Source: Bigelowiella natans CCMP2755 (Eukaryota; Cercozoa; Chlorarachniophyceae). From it: a stretch of DNA of 64,000 nt. The stretch lies in assembly GCA_000320545.1 (NCBI GenBank), contig ADNK01001400.1, positions 62,001 to 126,000 on the forward strand, read 5' to 3'. The notes beneath the pieces are model-generated. The model was given only the letters and a program-made list of their open reading frames with translations. It searched no databases and had not been told where the DNA came from. Each line of letters opens with the position of its first letter. Positions within the stretch are counted from its first letter, which is position 1. Position numbers and translations under genes: made by a program. Positions 12,701 through 23,707 of the stretch are shown piece by piece.

Positions 12701-13408
12701 TGTGCCGACGGTTATGTGGCCAGAGCTTCATCAGTACCATCGCATTTTTATTGAAAGCTTTGGCATCAACAAAGGGAAAGGCTCAACCTTTGTGAATGGC
12801 CCAGCGGTATGACAGATTCTGAAAACTCTGCAAATTTATACTCATCGTTTCAACTCCAAAAAGATTATTAATCCAAGAATGCCTTTCCTTTTGCGTGACC
12901 TTGACCAATCCATCTCTTTTTGAACCTAAAATCTATTGTTTTCTGATTAAATAATGTTTTCCTATACGCTGGACACAATCCAGCATGGCGAAGCCATTGA
13001 AATGTATGCTAGTAATCGTGGTGCAGCAAACTGTCTGGCAGTTGCGCTGATGAATTCCCTTTTCGGTCAGGCAAACTACGTTAAGGATTTCTGCAAAACT
13101 ATTGGAATTATTCCCATCCATCTGAACTTCACCGAATACTTCAATGCAAATATAATAACTTTCCTGCTCGAAAACCTGTCTGCCGTTCCGCGCAGTTTGA
13201 TGATCTTTTGCGGATTGGAAAGGATAGCGGCGGACAATATTCGCCATTTGAGACAGAGCTGTTGTGAAATGGCAACGTCGAGCGATCTGCAGCTCTCTGT
13301 CACCGCCGTGTCGGAAAAGAATGCACCGGACAAGAAGTTCAAAGATGCTGTTGAGTTTGATATGAACTTCCAACCACCACCCATGTCTGTGGTTCTTGAG
13401 GTTGGTCG

Positions 13409-13455
<47 letters not shown>

Positions 13456-14802
13456 CTTTATCGTTGCCAGCGGTCTTTACTATCATTTCTGCTAATGATG
13501 CACGAACCATGTTTCTCTGCCATCCCTTTTAGGCGCGCACCGCTTTGATAGGAATTTCGGGCTTCAGCTACGTAGCTTCAAAACTCAATATGATTATGGA
13601 GTGGGCCGAATGCCATCTTGCCAAGTACCCGTGCTATGACTATAGTCTATCCATGGCTGATAGGTACGCCTTCAGCGCTTATGAATATGATCGCGATTGC
13701 AATGATAATAGTGATCACAATAATGATAAGTCCGATAATGATGATATTCTATGAAAATGATGATCATGATGCTAAAATAATAATTTTAGTTTTTGTTATA
13801 GAGTGATGATGATTAAGGGGAACGATAATGATGATGACAAATGATGATGATAAATGACAATGGAGGTCATTGGAAAAATTTCGCTGATCAGCTTCCAGTA
13901 TTCTGTAGTTAATTTTTCATTTTCTGTTTCTGTCACCACCATCATTATCAGTGATTGCATCCCAATATTCTCGCCAACCACGTACTCTTCCCCTCTTTCA
14001 TATCAGCATCATTGAAGCCATGAAAGCGTGGAAGAAAAGAGACCCGAAAGCATCAGCGGATAAGCTCTTGAGTGTTGGTTTGCGCGTGTTGTACGCCCGG
14101 TGTACATCTGAAGACCGTAAAATTCTGTCAGCCAAGCTCGACGAAGAGTTTCCTGGGACTGGAGAAACATCATCATCAAGTGTCGGTGAATGTGCATCCC
14201 ACAGTGCCATGACAAGTCTTTCTGAGGCACAGAGGTCTGCAATATCAGCTCTGAAGCTTACTTCTGAGGCTTCTGAAAACATGGCTTTCCTTCTCGCATC
14301 TGTGAACGTTTACAGATTCACTGGTGTCAACTACAGGAATGACACGAAAGAAATCGTTGGTTCGATCACGAGAATCGCGGCAAGACTAGGGATTACATGC
14401 AGCAATATAGTTTACTCCAACAAAGAGGATACACTGTGGAAAATGGTAAACGACAACAAGGGCCACCTTGTATGTGAATATGGCTCATACATCAAAGCTT
14501 TGAAGAATGCAATCAAAGAAAAGAAACCTGCTTGGGTCCTTTTAGTTACAGATCCGAACTACATTAGTTCATTTGTCGACAACACTGCAAAGGAGGATGA
14601 TCATAGACTGCAGAATACGTATGGTGCAGATATCAGTGATTTCTTAAAATTGATATCTGACGAAAATGAAATTTGCCACATCCGCGAAACCGGTGAACGT
14701 TTAGAGATGCCGAAGTGTGTGCGCGCAATCCACATCACAAACACGTACAAGTGGTTCAGTAGGGATGCGATTCGCAGCATCTCGCTGATCAATTATGATT
14801 AA
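7093..14802 (+). CDS. Kinase-ankyrin-degenerate dynein motor fusion
   Basis: Twelve exons chain with phase intact: 7093-7200, 7669-7910, 8158-8510, 8714-8890, 9035-9567, 9814-11220, 11329-11499, 12061-12483, 12558-12806, 12984-13400, 13533-13663 and 14007-14802, giving 1668 residues. Residues about 60-330 are a protein kinase with all catalytic landmarks: GEGNF loop, Lys in VALK (about 94), HRDIACRN (about 181), DFG (about 202) and APE. The HRDxxxRN form resembles the Tyr/TKL group. Residues about 450-880 are ankyrin repeats (for example TPLMHAVAQGN, TPLHFAAESGD). From about 980 the sequence follows a dynein heavy chain linker and AAA1-AAA2: WKFWRSHKRYYF, AYGYHF, NFTEYFNAN, FCGLERIAADNI, LDEEFPG, and a second module with GERLEMPKCVR. 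The P-loop of AAA1 reads GPAHGE instead of GPAGTGKT, so ATP binding is probably lost. The 560-base intron at 11500 is the weakest junction; two adjacent genes is the alternative. Confidence 0.72.
7411..7452. repeat. (CA)n microsatellite in intron 1
   Basis: About 20 CA units inside the first intron of the kinase-ankyrin-dynein gene. A second CA run lies in its fifth intron (9742-9782) and an AT run in its tenth (13410-13450). Confidence 0.95.
13410..13450. repeat. (TA)n microsatellite in intron
   Basis: About 20 TA units just after the 5' splice site of the 132-base intron 13401-13532. Confidence 0.95.
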
Positions 14803-15998
14803 AAATTTTAGAGAACATAATTCACATCTAGTACATGTTGACAGTCATTAATGTCGTTTCTGTTTGTTGTTGAACGGCGCGCCAATTCAAAATCATCATT
14901 GTGTTGGACGCTACTGATGCAGGACGCAGAGCACACACGATCCAGACGATGCATTGTGAAACAACGAGATCAACAGACTGCGGACCACTGGGCCTTGTAG
15001 CTGCTCGGGCAGCATCATAGCCATTATAGCTATTATGCGTGTGCCTTTCTTTGTACGTGTGTAGTACATGGAGCAATTGGTACGCATGTATTTGCGCGTG
15101 TGTACGCATCATAGCCATGTAATAGCTATCATTATTATGAGTCTCTGCATGAGATCCTCAATATGTGCAATGAGCTCTCATCTAGCTTGAAGTGATCTAG
15201 TGATCATTCCTTGTACGTCGATCTTCGAATCGAACGGCCCCGTAGTCCTTCAATCTAGCCTAGCTAGCTTGCTGCCCGCCGTCGATCGTCGAAGGCGTGC
15301 ATCGCAATGTAAGCTTTAGAGCGAGGAGCGAGCAGGCGATAACGTAACTACTCTCGATCAGTGCGTTATTATTCGCCACACATGCAGATAGAGTGCATGC
15401 CACTACTGCTACCACCCATGCAGTCGATCGCATGTCTGCCATGTATGCCATGTGCTATAGTGCGTTGCACATCTTTGCGATCGAACTCAATCTAGCAATG
15501 ACGATCGAGGTCTGCCGATCTAGCGATGTAGCAGAGACGCATATATGAGACGGATGTAATGAAATGTTTAAATTTTTTCAATGGTCATCCTAATGTAGCT
15601 ATGCAATGCAGCGGCTACAGCGCTTAAATTGTGAGAGACGCACACCACATCTGCTACGTACATGCACATCATCGACCGCCAGCTAGAGGAGCCACATGCT
15701 GCATGGCTTGCATGTTAGCCCTGTTTGAAGCAATGATTCCAAGAATGACGTGTGCATAGAATTTGCATCTTAGCACAGTAAAATGTGATTTGAATGTGTG
15801 CTCGTGCTTGTCGTACTACTACTACGCAGCTGACATGCGCAAATGCGTGTTCGCAACCAACTTCATTTCAGAAAAAGAGTTAGTGCTCCAAATTTTTCAG
15901 TCATGTGATATATAATTAATAGATTTCCCACATGTTTATTAACACATTTTTACATGTTCAAGCACCTACTACTGCATGAAACAGACAGGGTAATGTAT
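14803..15998. other. Convergent intergenic region with repeats
   Basis: This stretch separates two 3' ends (kinase-ankyrin-dynein on plus, RPS4 on minus). I see no gene. It is rich in C-T-A-G, GCATGC and TAGCTAGC palindromes and holds one well-preserved GGATG...CATCC element at 15547-15640. The base texture differs from the neighbouring genes and resembles the other convergent spacers in the window. Confidence 0.6.
15547..15640 (+). repeat. GGATG...CATCC dispersed element
   Basis: Begins GAGACGGATGTAATGAAATG, has an AATTTTTTCAATGGTCATCC tail, then flanking GTAGCTATGCA and GCAGCGGCTA. The copy at 48319 matches over about 85 bases with a handful of differences. The GGATG and CATCC ends are complementary. 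Confidence 0.85.
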
Positions 15999-17030
15999 TT
16001 ACGACATCTTAGCCATCAATTGTTCACGATCCTCCATGATGGTGTTCCTTACACCTTGGCTCCTTGGAAGCTTCACCATGGATTCATCTCCCCTTCCAAT
16101 AGCGAAGACGTTTGCTTCACGAGTTGCAAATTCATTTCCTTTCTTATCTTTGAGGTGTAGAATAGAGAAGGACCCAGGGTGGGCCTCTTTTCTGACGAGG
16201 AGTCCAACGCGTCCAGTGTTCGCCCCCTTGGTGATCATGCAGATATTTCCAATTTCAAACTTGATGGTATCGGTGATCTTGTTTTCCTTGAGGTCGAATT
16301 TAACGGTGTCACCATTCTTGATTTTAGGGTCTGGGTAGCGAATTGTTCGACCGTCGTGTGTGACTATCACAGGGATAGTGCCAGCTTGCCCTGTTTGGAA
16401 AGGGTTGCGTCCAATGCTTGCCTTTTTGCTTTTGAACTTCTTCACAACCTTAAGGAGCTTGAACTTGGACTCAGCAGTATTAATTTTCTGGAGAACGAAG
16501 CGTCCCTTCACATCGTATAGAAGGCGGAATTTCTCGTTCGACTTTGCAATGGTGATGACATCTAAGTAAAAAAATAATAAAAATGGATTAATAATAATTT
16601 CAATCTTCAACTACTACAAGAAAATTTTCGAGGAGGCTGTATAGTAATGAACGTACCCATGAATCCTGCTGGATAGTTGACATCAGTGCGGATCTTGTGG
16701 TCAATCTCCACCAAGCGACGCATTACAATCATCATAACCTCACGGCCGGTAAGTGCGTACTTCAGACGATTGCGAAGGATAAGGCAAAGGGGAAGGCATT
16801 CCCTAAGCTTATGTGGACCAGTGCTAGGACGAGGAGCCTAATTAATATAACATGAAATTAGTAAGCTTGTTTTACACAACCCTTAAACCAAATTCCGCAA
16901 ACAAGTTCCACAAATTCCATATTAATCTAAGTGTTTATTTAGTAGATACCCATTCCCCTCCCAGCTTATCCAACATCCAGTGTTTTGGTGCGTTCAAGCG
17001 CTTGAGGTGCTTCTTCGGTCCTCTAGCCAT
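15999..17030 (-). CDS. RPS4: 40S ribosomal protein S4
   Basis: Three exons in phase (17030-16950, 16837-16657, 16561-15999) give 274 residues, close to the eukaryotic norm of about 262. The N-terminus [20 protein letters not shown] is diagnostic. Next come [11 protein letters not shown], the S4-type RNA-binding segment with [13 protein letters not shown], then [20 protein letters not shown] and a C-terminal KOW-like part ([16 protein letters not shown]). The protein is part of the small cytosolic ribosomal subunit. The start is fixed by the conserved N-terminus. Residue pair EW at the first exon junction replaces the more usual VF, a small lineage difference or a slightly shifted splice site. 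The gene is head to head with SQD1, 649 bases apart. Confidence 0.97.
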
Positions 17031-17679
17031 GGTTGTCTGCTTTAGATGTGACCTGGCGGACCTCGGACAATTAAATGCCGAATTATTTGGAAATTTTTCG
17101 GCTGGGAATCAGCATATTTCAGATATTAAAAGTCAGCCGACACTTAAGTTTTATGAGAAATTGCCTCTAAATAATTAATATTCATACCAAATGGCAAGTA
17201 TTTTAACTTTATTTGCATAAAATATGAAAAGGCCGAAAACACACTTTCTTTGTAAAAGTTACAAAAAGAATCTATTTTGTATAGCGACTTTCATTTCTCA
17301 CCCTATTCTCTATTTTATGACCAAACTTACCCTCTGTGCGACCTATCAGAACTTTAGTCTGAATTTACGCAGATAATAAGATTGATGCGACTTCATATAG
17401 TGTATGTCGTAGGTTGCATACTGAACATGAACGATGATGTTGAAATCAGTTAGGGCTAAAAGAGCCACTAATCGTTTCCAGATTAATTCTGAATGTCATT
17501 GGATTGGTACCCTACGACATTCCACTTTTGCTATCTTAATTGAGAATTCTTCGTCAATTCTTGAATTTGAGAGTGTTTATACTTTTGCGGGTCAAAACAG
17601 TCAAAATTCGCCTACATTCCATCTTCCGTAGGTATCTTTCAAGGACCCCTGTTTGCTTGTACCCTGGCTGGTGAGTACA
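17031..17679. other. Divergent promoter region, RPS4 and SQD1
   Basis: The 649 bases between two start codons must hold both promoters and 5' leaders. It is AT-rich and I see no clear TATA box at a fixed distance from either start. No open frame of interest lies here. Confidence 0.5.
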
Positions 17680-19610
17680 ATGGCGCGCGGGAACTTCACT
17701 CTCCTCCTTGCAGTCCTCATCAATGTTGCTCTTCTGGCTCTACTTGGAACCAAGATATCTTCTCCGGTAATGTGTCAAGTATGAACGTAAATTTTGTGTG
17801 AAATTCAAGATCCTTTCACGTGATTTGTTATTTTGCGCATACCCCTTCGTACTACCCCCCCTTTCTCGAATCGTGATTTTCTTTATCTTCTGTCGATAAA
17901 AATTGACTATCATCTAACGGAATTCAAATTTTGATGCTTTTGATCGAAAATAAGCAAAGGGGTCAACCAAAATTATGTAACAGAAGTTTAGTAGCTCTCA
18001 TGCCGTTGTGTAGTAGCCACAATTCAAGGGAAAATTATATTCGATGTAAAGATCTAGAATACTTGAATCTTGCAATTTATAAAGACATTTGAAATCCGAT
18101 GACATCATTTGCTGCGTACTAAATAAAATATTTAAAACAGGCAATATCGTCGGGGATTGTGAAGCCCAGTGTCAATTCTGGAACTCGCACAAGACATTCA
18201 CTTTCAACACATCTTCATTCGCTTTCTTCTAGGGCGTCAAATATTTTCCGCTCATCTCGCTCTTCCTCCATGGCTCCATGGAACGCTTTACAGCGTGAGA
18301 TGGATGGTTGGATGCAAGACGCTGTCATTCGACGTGCAATTAGAGGCCCAGCTAGATCCCGTAGTAAAGTTCATGCAGCAGCTACAGAGGGACAGGGGAA
18401 CGAGCCTGTCTCCCTTGTTCTTGGTGGGGATGGATTCTGCGGATGGCCTACGGCACTTCATCTTTCGGAGAACGGACATAAGGTCATTATTGTTGACAAC
18501 TTGCTTCGTCGCAAGATTGACGAGGAGCTTGGAACCCAGTCATTGACACCCATCAAGTCCCCAGAGGAGCGTGTAGCTGCCTGGAAAGAGGTTAGCGGCA
18601 AAGATATTGAGTTTATCAACATGGATGTTTCACAGTCGCTGTCGGATGTGATGGGCCTGATGGAAAAGTACAAGCCTGACAACATTATCCACTTCGCTGA
18701 AATCCGTGCTGCTCCGTACTCGATGAAGTCTCCTGGAAATAAGGCAGAAACCGTCCGAAACAACCTTATCGGAGTGCACAATGTCTTAATCGGAATGCTT
18801 GAACATGTTCCAGACGCCCATCTTATCCATCTCGGAACTATGGGTGTGTACGGCTACGGCACAGTCGATGGGGCGATTCCAGAGGGATACGTTAACGTTT
18901 GCATGGGTGAGAAGGAAATGGAAATCGTTGCGCCCTACCATCCAGGTTCGGTCTACCACACAACCAAATGTCTTGATAACGTCCTCTTCAACTTCTACGT
19001 TAAGAACGACCAGCTCCGCATCACTGATCTTCACCAGGGTATAGTCTGGGGAGTGGAGACTCCCGAAACTGCCCGGGACCCTCGTTTGGTTAACCGTCTT
19101 GATGTAGATAGCGACTACGGTACGGTTCTAAACAGATTCGCAGTGCAATCTGCCCTGGGTTTAGACATTACACCATATGGAACCGGTGGTCAAACGCGTG
19201 CGTTCATCAACATTGCCGATACTTCACGTTGCATCCGCATTGCTACCGAGAACCCACCAGAGCGCGGAGAAAGAGTTAAGATCTTCAACCAAGTTGCTGA
19301 AAGCCACCGTGTCCGTGACCTTGCAGGGATGATGCAAAAACTCTCTCCTGCTGGGGCTCAGGTGAAGAACATTCCTAACCCGCGAAACGAAAAGTCCGAG
19401 AACGAGCTCGAAGTTATCAACCAGAACTTCCGATCATTTGGGTGGGATCCTGTCCTTCTGGACGACGGAAAAGCGCAGGAACTCGTTGATACCATCGTCA
19501 AACACAAGGATAGATTAGTTACTAACAACTTGAACCCATCTTCCTTCTGGGGGAAGAAACAGCAGGATGCTTGCAAGGAAGTAGACCCTGCTAAGGCTCC
19601 TGCAATGTAA
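17680..19610 (+). CDS. SQD1: UDP-sulfoquinovose synthase, plastid-targeted
   Basis: Two exons in phase (17680-17766, 18141-19610) give 518 residues. The enzyme makes UDP-sulfoquinovose from UDP-glucose and sulfite, the head-group donor for the thylakoid lipid SQDG. Exon 1 encodes a hydrophobic signal peptide (LLLAVLINVALLALL). Exon 2 opens with a Ser/Arg/His-rich transit-like stretch of about 75 residues with no Phe after the signal peptide. The NAD-binding motif GGDGFCGW lies near residue 124, the catalytic Thr in GTMGVYG near 261, and the Tyr/Lys pair in YHTTK near 301. Other family hallmarks are FAEIRAAPYSMKS and GVETPETARDPRLVNR. The bipartite leader means entry through the ER into a plastid with more than two membranes. 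The mature enzyme reads as full length and intact. Confidence 0.96.
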
Positions 19611-20249
19611 TCATCAATCCCTCCCCATAACTTCTGACTCAAGAAGATATAGCTAGATATTGACAGGTGCTTTAACGGTAAATGCTTAAACAGCTTCGAT
19701 TGTTTGGGCGAAGTCATGCTTGGTAGATAACTCCCTTTAATGTTTTCATTGTCTCTGTTTTCACTTTTGGTGGGATCTTAAAGTAGTGCAAATATAGACT
19801 TGCGACAGTTAGGTTGCACTTTTTGTAGGTCTGTCTCGTTATGGTAAATTTTATGATTCTTACCGTGGTTTTCCAATTGAATTGTATCATGCTTGCTGTG
19901 TTTTACCGACATGCATTCATCGCCAGTATACGGCGCAGTATAGCAGGCCTTATTATCTGCAGTTGTGTAGTTTGTTCATGCTAGCACGGTCTCATCAATT
20001 GCGACTGCGCGGCGGTGCTTTTTCTGGCCATGCACGCACACATTCTTTAGCGATCTTATTATAGCGATAGATGCACAGAATATAAGAACACGCATGATGA
20101 CAAGCACAGATTAGTGGCTGATCGCGCATGATAGCTAGACAGGTAGAGCTGCGTACGCTAATGCGTAGCAACTCTAGAACTGGCTGACGTTTGTATCTAG
20201 TATCTACTAGACATGCGAACCAGCCTAGCAGCAGCCTTCTACACAGCGT

Positions 20250-20280
20250 CAGACGGATGTAATTAATCAATTAAATGTCA
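20250..20280 (+). repeat. GGATG element, head portion
   Basis: AGACGGATGTAATTAATCAA followed by TTAAATGTC: the head matches the other copies, while the CATCC tail is missing. Confidence 0.6.
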
Positions 20281-20339
20281 GAGCGATGTGCAATGATCTA
20301 TAGTGATCTAGATGTACGTACGTGAATGATCTTTTTGTT

Positions 20340-20430
20340 AGACGGATGTGCTGCGCATGCATGAAGTGATGAGCATTTAAAATTTTTGCATTTATTGGCA
20401 TCATCCGAACATAGCTAGCTAGCTTGTAAG
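20340..20430 (+). repeat. GGATG element, diverged full copy
   Basis: Head TTAGACGGATGTGCTGCGCA, middle AAAATTTTTGCATTTATTGG and tail CATCATCCGAACATAGCTAG. Ends are again complementary (CGGATG and CATCCG). It is followed by a TAGC palindrome run. Confidence 0.55.
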
Positions 20431-20552
20431 CTAGCGGGACTGTTCTTTACCACAGCAGAATGTAGAGAATCTAGTAATCTTTAGCCTACAGCATACGCTG
20501 CAACACTGCATACTAGGGTGCATCTCATTGAAACGTCTCCTCTTTTTTTGTT

Positions 20553-23500
20553 TCACCAATCGTCTCCAATATCTACTTCTGAACCATCTCTGGCCCGCTT
20601 CTTCTTAGCTACACGCAGCTTCCAATCCGTATCTTCGACTGGTATGAAGTTTTCGTTAGAAACAGCCGCGCCACTTTTCACCTGGTGATAAATGAGTTTG
20701 AAATCTTGCAGAATGAAAATTTAACGTGATACTCACCCACCTGGCGTTTTTTCCACTCTTCTACCTCCTTAGATTCTTGTATCTTCCTGCGCTCGTACGC
20801 AGTCACTGGGCTGAGAAACGAATAAATGTCAAATTTGATCACAAGTTCGCAGCTATCTACTAACCCGTCTTCAGAATGTTGTTGGCGTTGCACAGCAGCC
20901 CATTTGCTAACCAATCCAGCCATTTTTTTGTCTTTGATCTTCAGCTTTCTTCTTTTCTGAATAAAAGGCAATTCGAGGTATATTAGGTATGAAAAAGATT
21001 GGTAATCTCATCATCTTCGATCTTATTATCACTTTTATCGGAGCGGTTGTCGCAGCAGATGTGGGAACATTAGGAGCGTCCTCTTGTATGATACTCGATC
21101 CATCTGAGATTCAAGGTGTAAACGGTACTAAGCATGTTACATGCAAAAACGAAAGGACGCAATACCCCTTTCCTCGTGCTCTGGGAGTGGAGCTGACAAT
21201 TCTGCAATCTGTTCATCAAGATCTTCCTTGTTGATACTAATCTCCTCCGGCCCTTTGCCCTTCTGCAATAACTTGTCAGTCACTCTTGATTTGCCGCCCT
21301 GTACCTGCGTAATTGCAGCTTTCTGTACGGTTTTTGGAGCAATGGTCGTATTATTTTCCACATCCATTTCCTTGCGTTTTTCTGAATCACGCAGATTTAC
21401 CACCACCATCAGACAAATTGACCTCTAAGATTGTTGATGAACTTACTCAAGACGTTCTGCACTTTCTCCCCCAGTTCTCGAAGTCTGGTTCTCGTATTAC
21501 GACCGCTTACGTGCCCTGAATGGAGTAAAAAATCCCACATGAATAAATGGCGACGATCCTGTATACTAAGCAGATAACCTTTCTTCCAGTCGTCGATTCG
21601 AAGATCCAACTCTACCCTCACCCTTATCAACTCAGATATCTTCGTCCTAATTTGGAAGAGGCCACTCTCTTAGGGTTGGGCGCCATCTCTGAACTGCGTC
21701 AAATCAATATTACCCCTCCGGAATACCAGGCCAAGCGTCCTTGATACAGCAACGAATACCCGCGATCATCGCTTCGATCAACAGCTTGCCATTTGCTGAT
21801 ATGGAAATTATGGCCGCATCCATCATTAACACGAAAATTGATAGAATCTTCAACTATTTGGACCTTCTGTAAGGGCATCGTTCTCTTTATCAACAGAAGA
21901 CCTGGAATCCCTGGTGGAGATTCAGAAGAAGAAAGAGAAGAAGAAAGAGAAGAAGAAGAAGAAGAAGAAGAAGAAGAAGAGATGTCTATCTGATGGATTA
22001 TGTGCTCGACGAATGACACACGTCCAAAAATTCGAGAAATGTCTTTTAGATGCTTCCGTAGGGGTGATCACGCATGAACGCGGAAGAGGAGAATAGTTAG
22101 TGCAGTGGAAGAAAAAGAGGTGGGTGGGCCAGAAATTCGACCTGGTGCTACTCTTCTCGGAAGACCTGGGAGAAGAGCCCTCCCGTTTTCGCGAGGTACG
22201 AGCTCCGCTCTCCCTTTCCAAAGCTTTTTTGGCTTCAATCTCTGCTTTCTGAAATAATTGTCACCACTCTTAATTTAGGGAGCAGCATACTATTCACTCA
22301 CTCAAACGGTTGAGAACCAGTGAGAGTGCTATCTCCAAAAAGGTAGGAAATGATTGTCTGGACGACCTCGTATTCCTCCGGTTTAGTCCACGTCGTGGCT
22401 CCAGAGTCCTTGTTCCAGAAGTACATCTTCCCTGTAGTTTTATCTTTCACAGACCTCCATTTCGTTTTCTGTCATGTTCGAATTTTAGGGACCATGCATG
22501 CACAATCCGTCGTGAAGCGTAGAAGGTACCCGTTTCAGTTCTTTCTTGATTTTAGTTTCCAAATCAATTGCCTGCTTCTTCTTTTTCTCCTCCTCTAACT
22601 TTGCTTTCTCTCTCTCCTAAAAATAGTATCTACGTGAGTGCAACCATCATTACTATGGGGCCTTTACTAAATGCGACCTTTTTTTCTTTCTCCCGCTGGG
22701 CATCTTCGTCCTCTTGCTTCCTCTTTGCATCTTCTTCAGCCTTACAGTAAAAACACCGCATGTTGCATTTTGATCGTCAGTTGGTTCAATCGCACATTGA
22801 AGCGACGTTGTCACCTGCTTCTTCTTCTGCTCCTCAATATCCTCATTGATCTGTCCCATGAAGAGTGCGAGCTGGGACTTCATCTGAAAATAGTAGCAAT
22901 AGCTTAAGGGAAGCAGTCAATAATAGCTTGTCTATAGAGCACCTCCTCCGCTTTCCTTTTTTCCTCCTTCTCTTTTGCCACTCTTTCTGCCTCCTTCGAA
23001 TTCAAGTCACAATTAGGGTTACTCCAACATCACCACAAATCTCAGAATGGTTCATTAGTTCTGCCAAACCGCTTTCGCACGAAGCTTCGCTCTGAGTTGC
23101 CGGCGTTCTTCACGTTCCTTCTTAGCTTCTTCTCGGCGTCTTTTCTTATCGGCGCGGCGACGCTCGACTAATTCCTTCATACGCTTATATTGAGTCTTTT
23201 GGTGGTCAAGATCAATCAGTTCTGTTGGTTTTTCCCAGCTCGTTTTGCCAGAAACCTGCCACGTAGTAACACAAAAATTGAAGGGAGATTACAAGATAGC
23301 AAACTCCAAATTGATACCCTGTTCCAATAGTACGCTTTCCCTGTATTAGGGTCCTTTGTTGCAGCCCATTCACAATCGTCTTCGTTTGGGCGCTTCGGAC
23401 TCGGCTCATCGGGAGAATCGCTCTCTTCTTCCTCCGCGGAGCTTTCGAGAAGCTTTGCGTCCACTGATGTGCAACAAGGATGACATAGGGTTCGATTCTA

Positions 23501-23707
23501 GAAAGAAAGACGAAAAATTGGCAAGGAGTGCATACCACCCTCTCCAGTCTCTTCGTCATCTTCGTAACCGCCAAGGAGCCCTGCAAGAGGATTTCCAGCT
23601 CCATTGGATTCCGGATCATCTTTGGTCTCTTCATGTGGTTTGCGTAAGTGTTTCAGACGACTCTTGCCCAAAGCGAGGCGTCTTCTTCCGCCTCCTCCCC
23701 AAGGCAT
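20553..23707 (-). CDS. FNBP4-like protein with two WW domains
   Basis: A many-exon minus gene. The first exon starts at 23707 and ends near 23534; the next carries WW1 (EWAATKDPNTGKAYYWN, then after an intron VSGKTSWEKP). A Lys/Glu-rich helix follows (KELVERRRADKKRREEAKK). WW2 is at about 22460-22330 (GKMYFWNKDSGATTWTKP). A conserved FNBP4-like block follows (VRVELDLRIDDWKKG, exon ending in a 41-base intron), then C-terminal exons that close in phase: 20956-20865, 20810-20741 and 20681-20553. These read KKMAGLVSKWAAVQRQQ, EVEEWKKRQ and NENFIPVEDTDWKLR, matching the end of animal formin-binding protein 4. FNBP4 is a nuclear, Pro-ligand-binding WW protein linked to splicing complexes and formins. 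The exons between about 22330 and 21750 did not close cleanly, partly because of a CTT-repeat intron, so the middle is uncertain. Family assignment is good; details less so. Confidence 0.72.
21916..21982. repeat. (GAA)n run, polypyrimidine on minus strand
   Basis: An AGA/GAA repeat on plus reads as a CTT tract on minus, just upstream of a CAG acceptor near 21905 in the FNBP4-like gene. It most likely serves as the polypyrimidine tract of that intron. Confidence 0.8.

Larger units (their letters stand above)
19611..20552. other. Convergent intergenic region with repeats
   Basis: Lies between the 3' ends of SQD1 and the FNBP4-like gene. No gene is visible. It contains two GGATG-type elements (20250-20280 and 20340-20430) and TAGCTAGCTAGC palindromes around 20413-20436. 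Confidence 0.6.
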
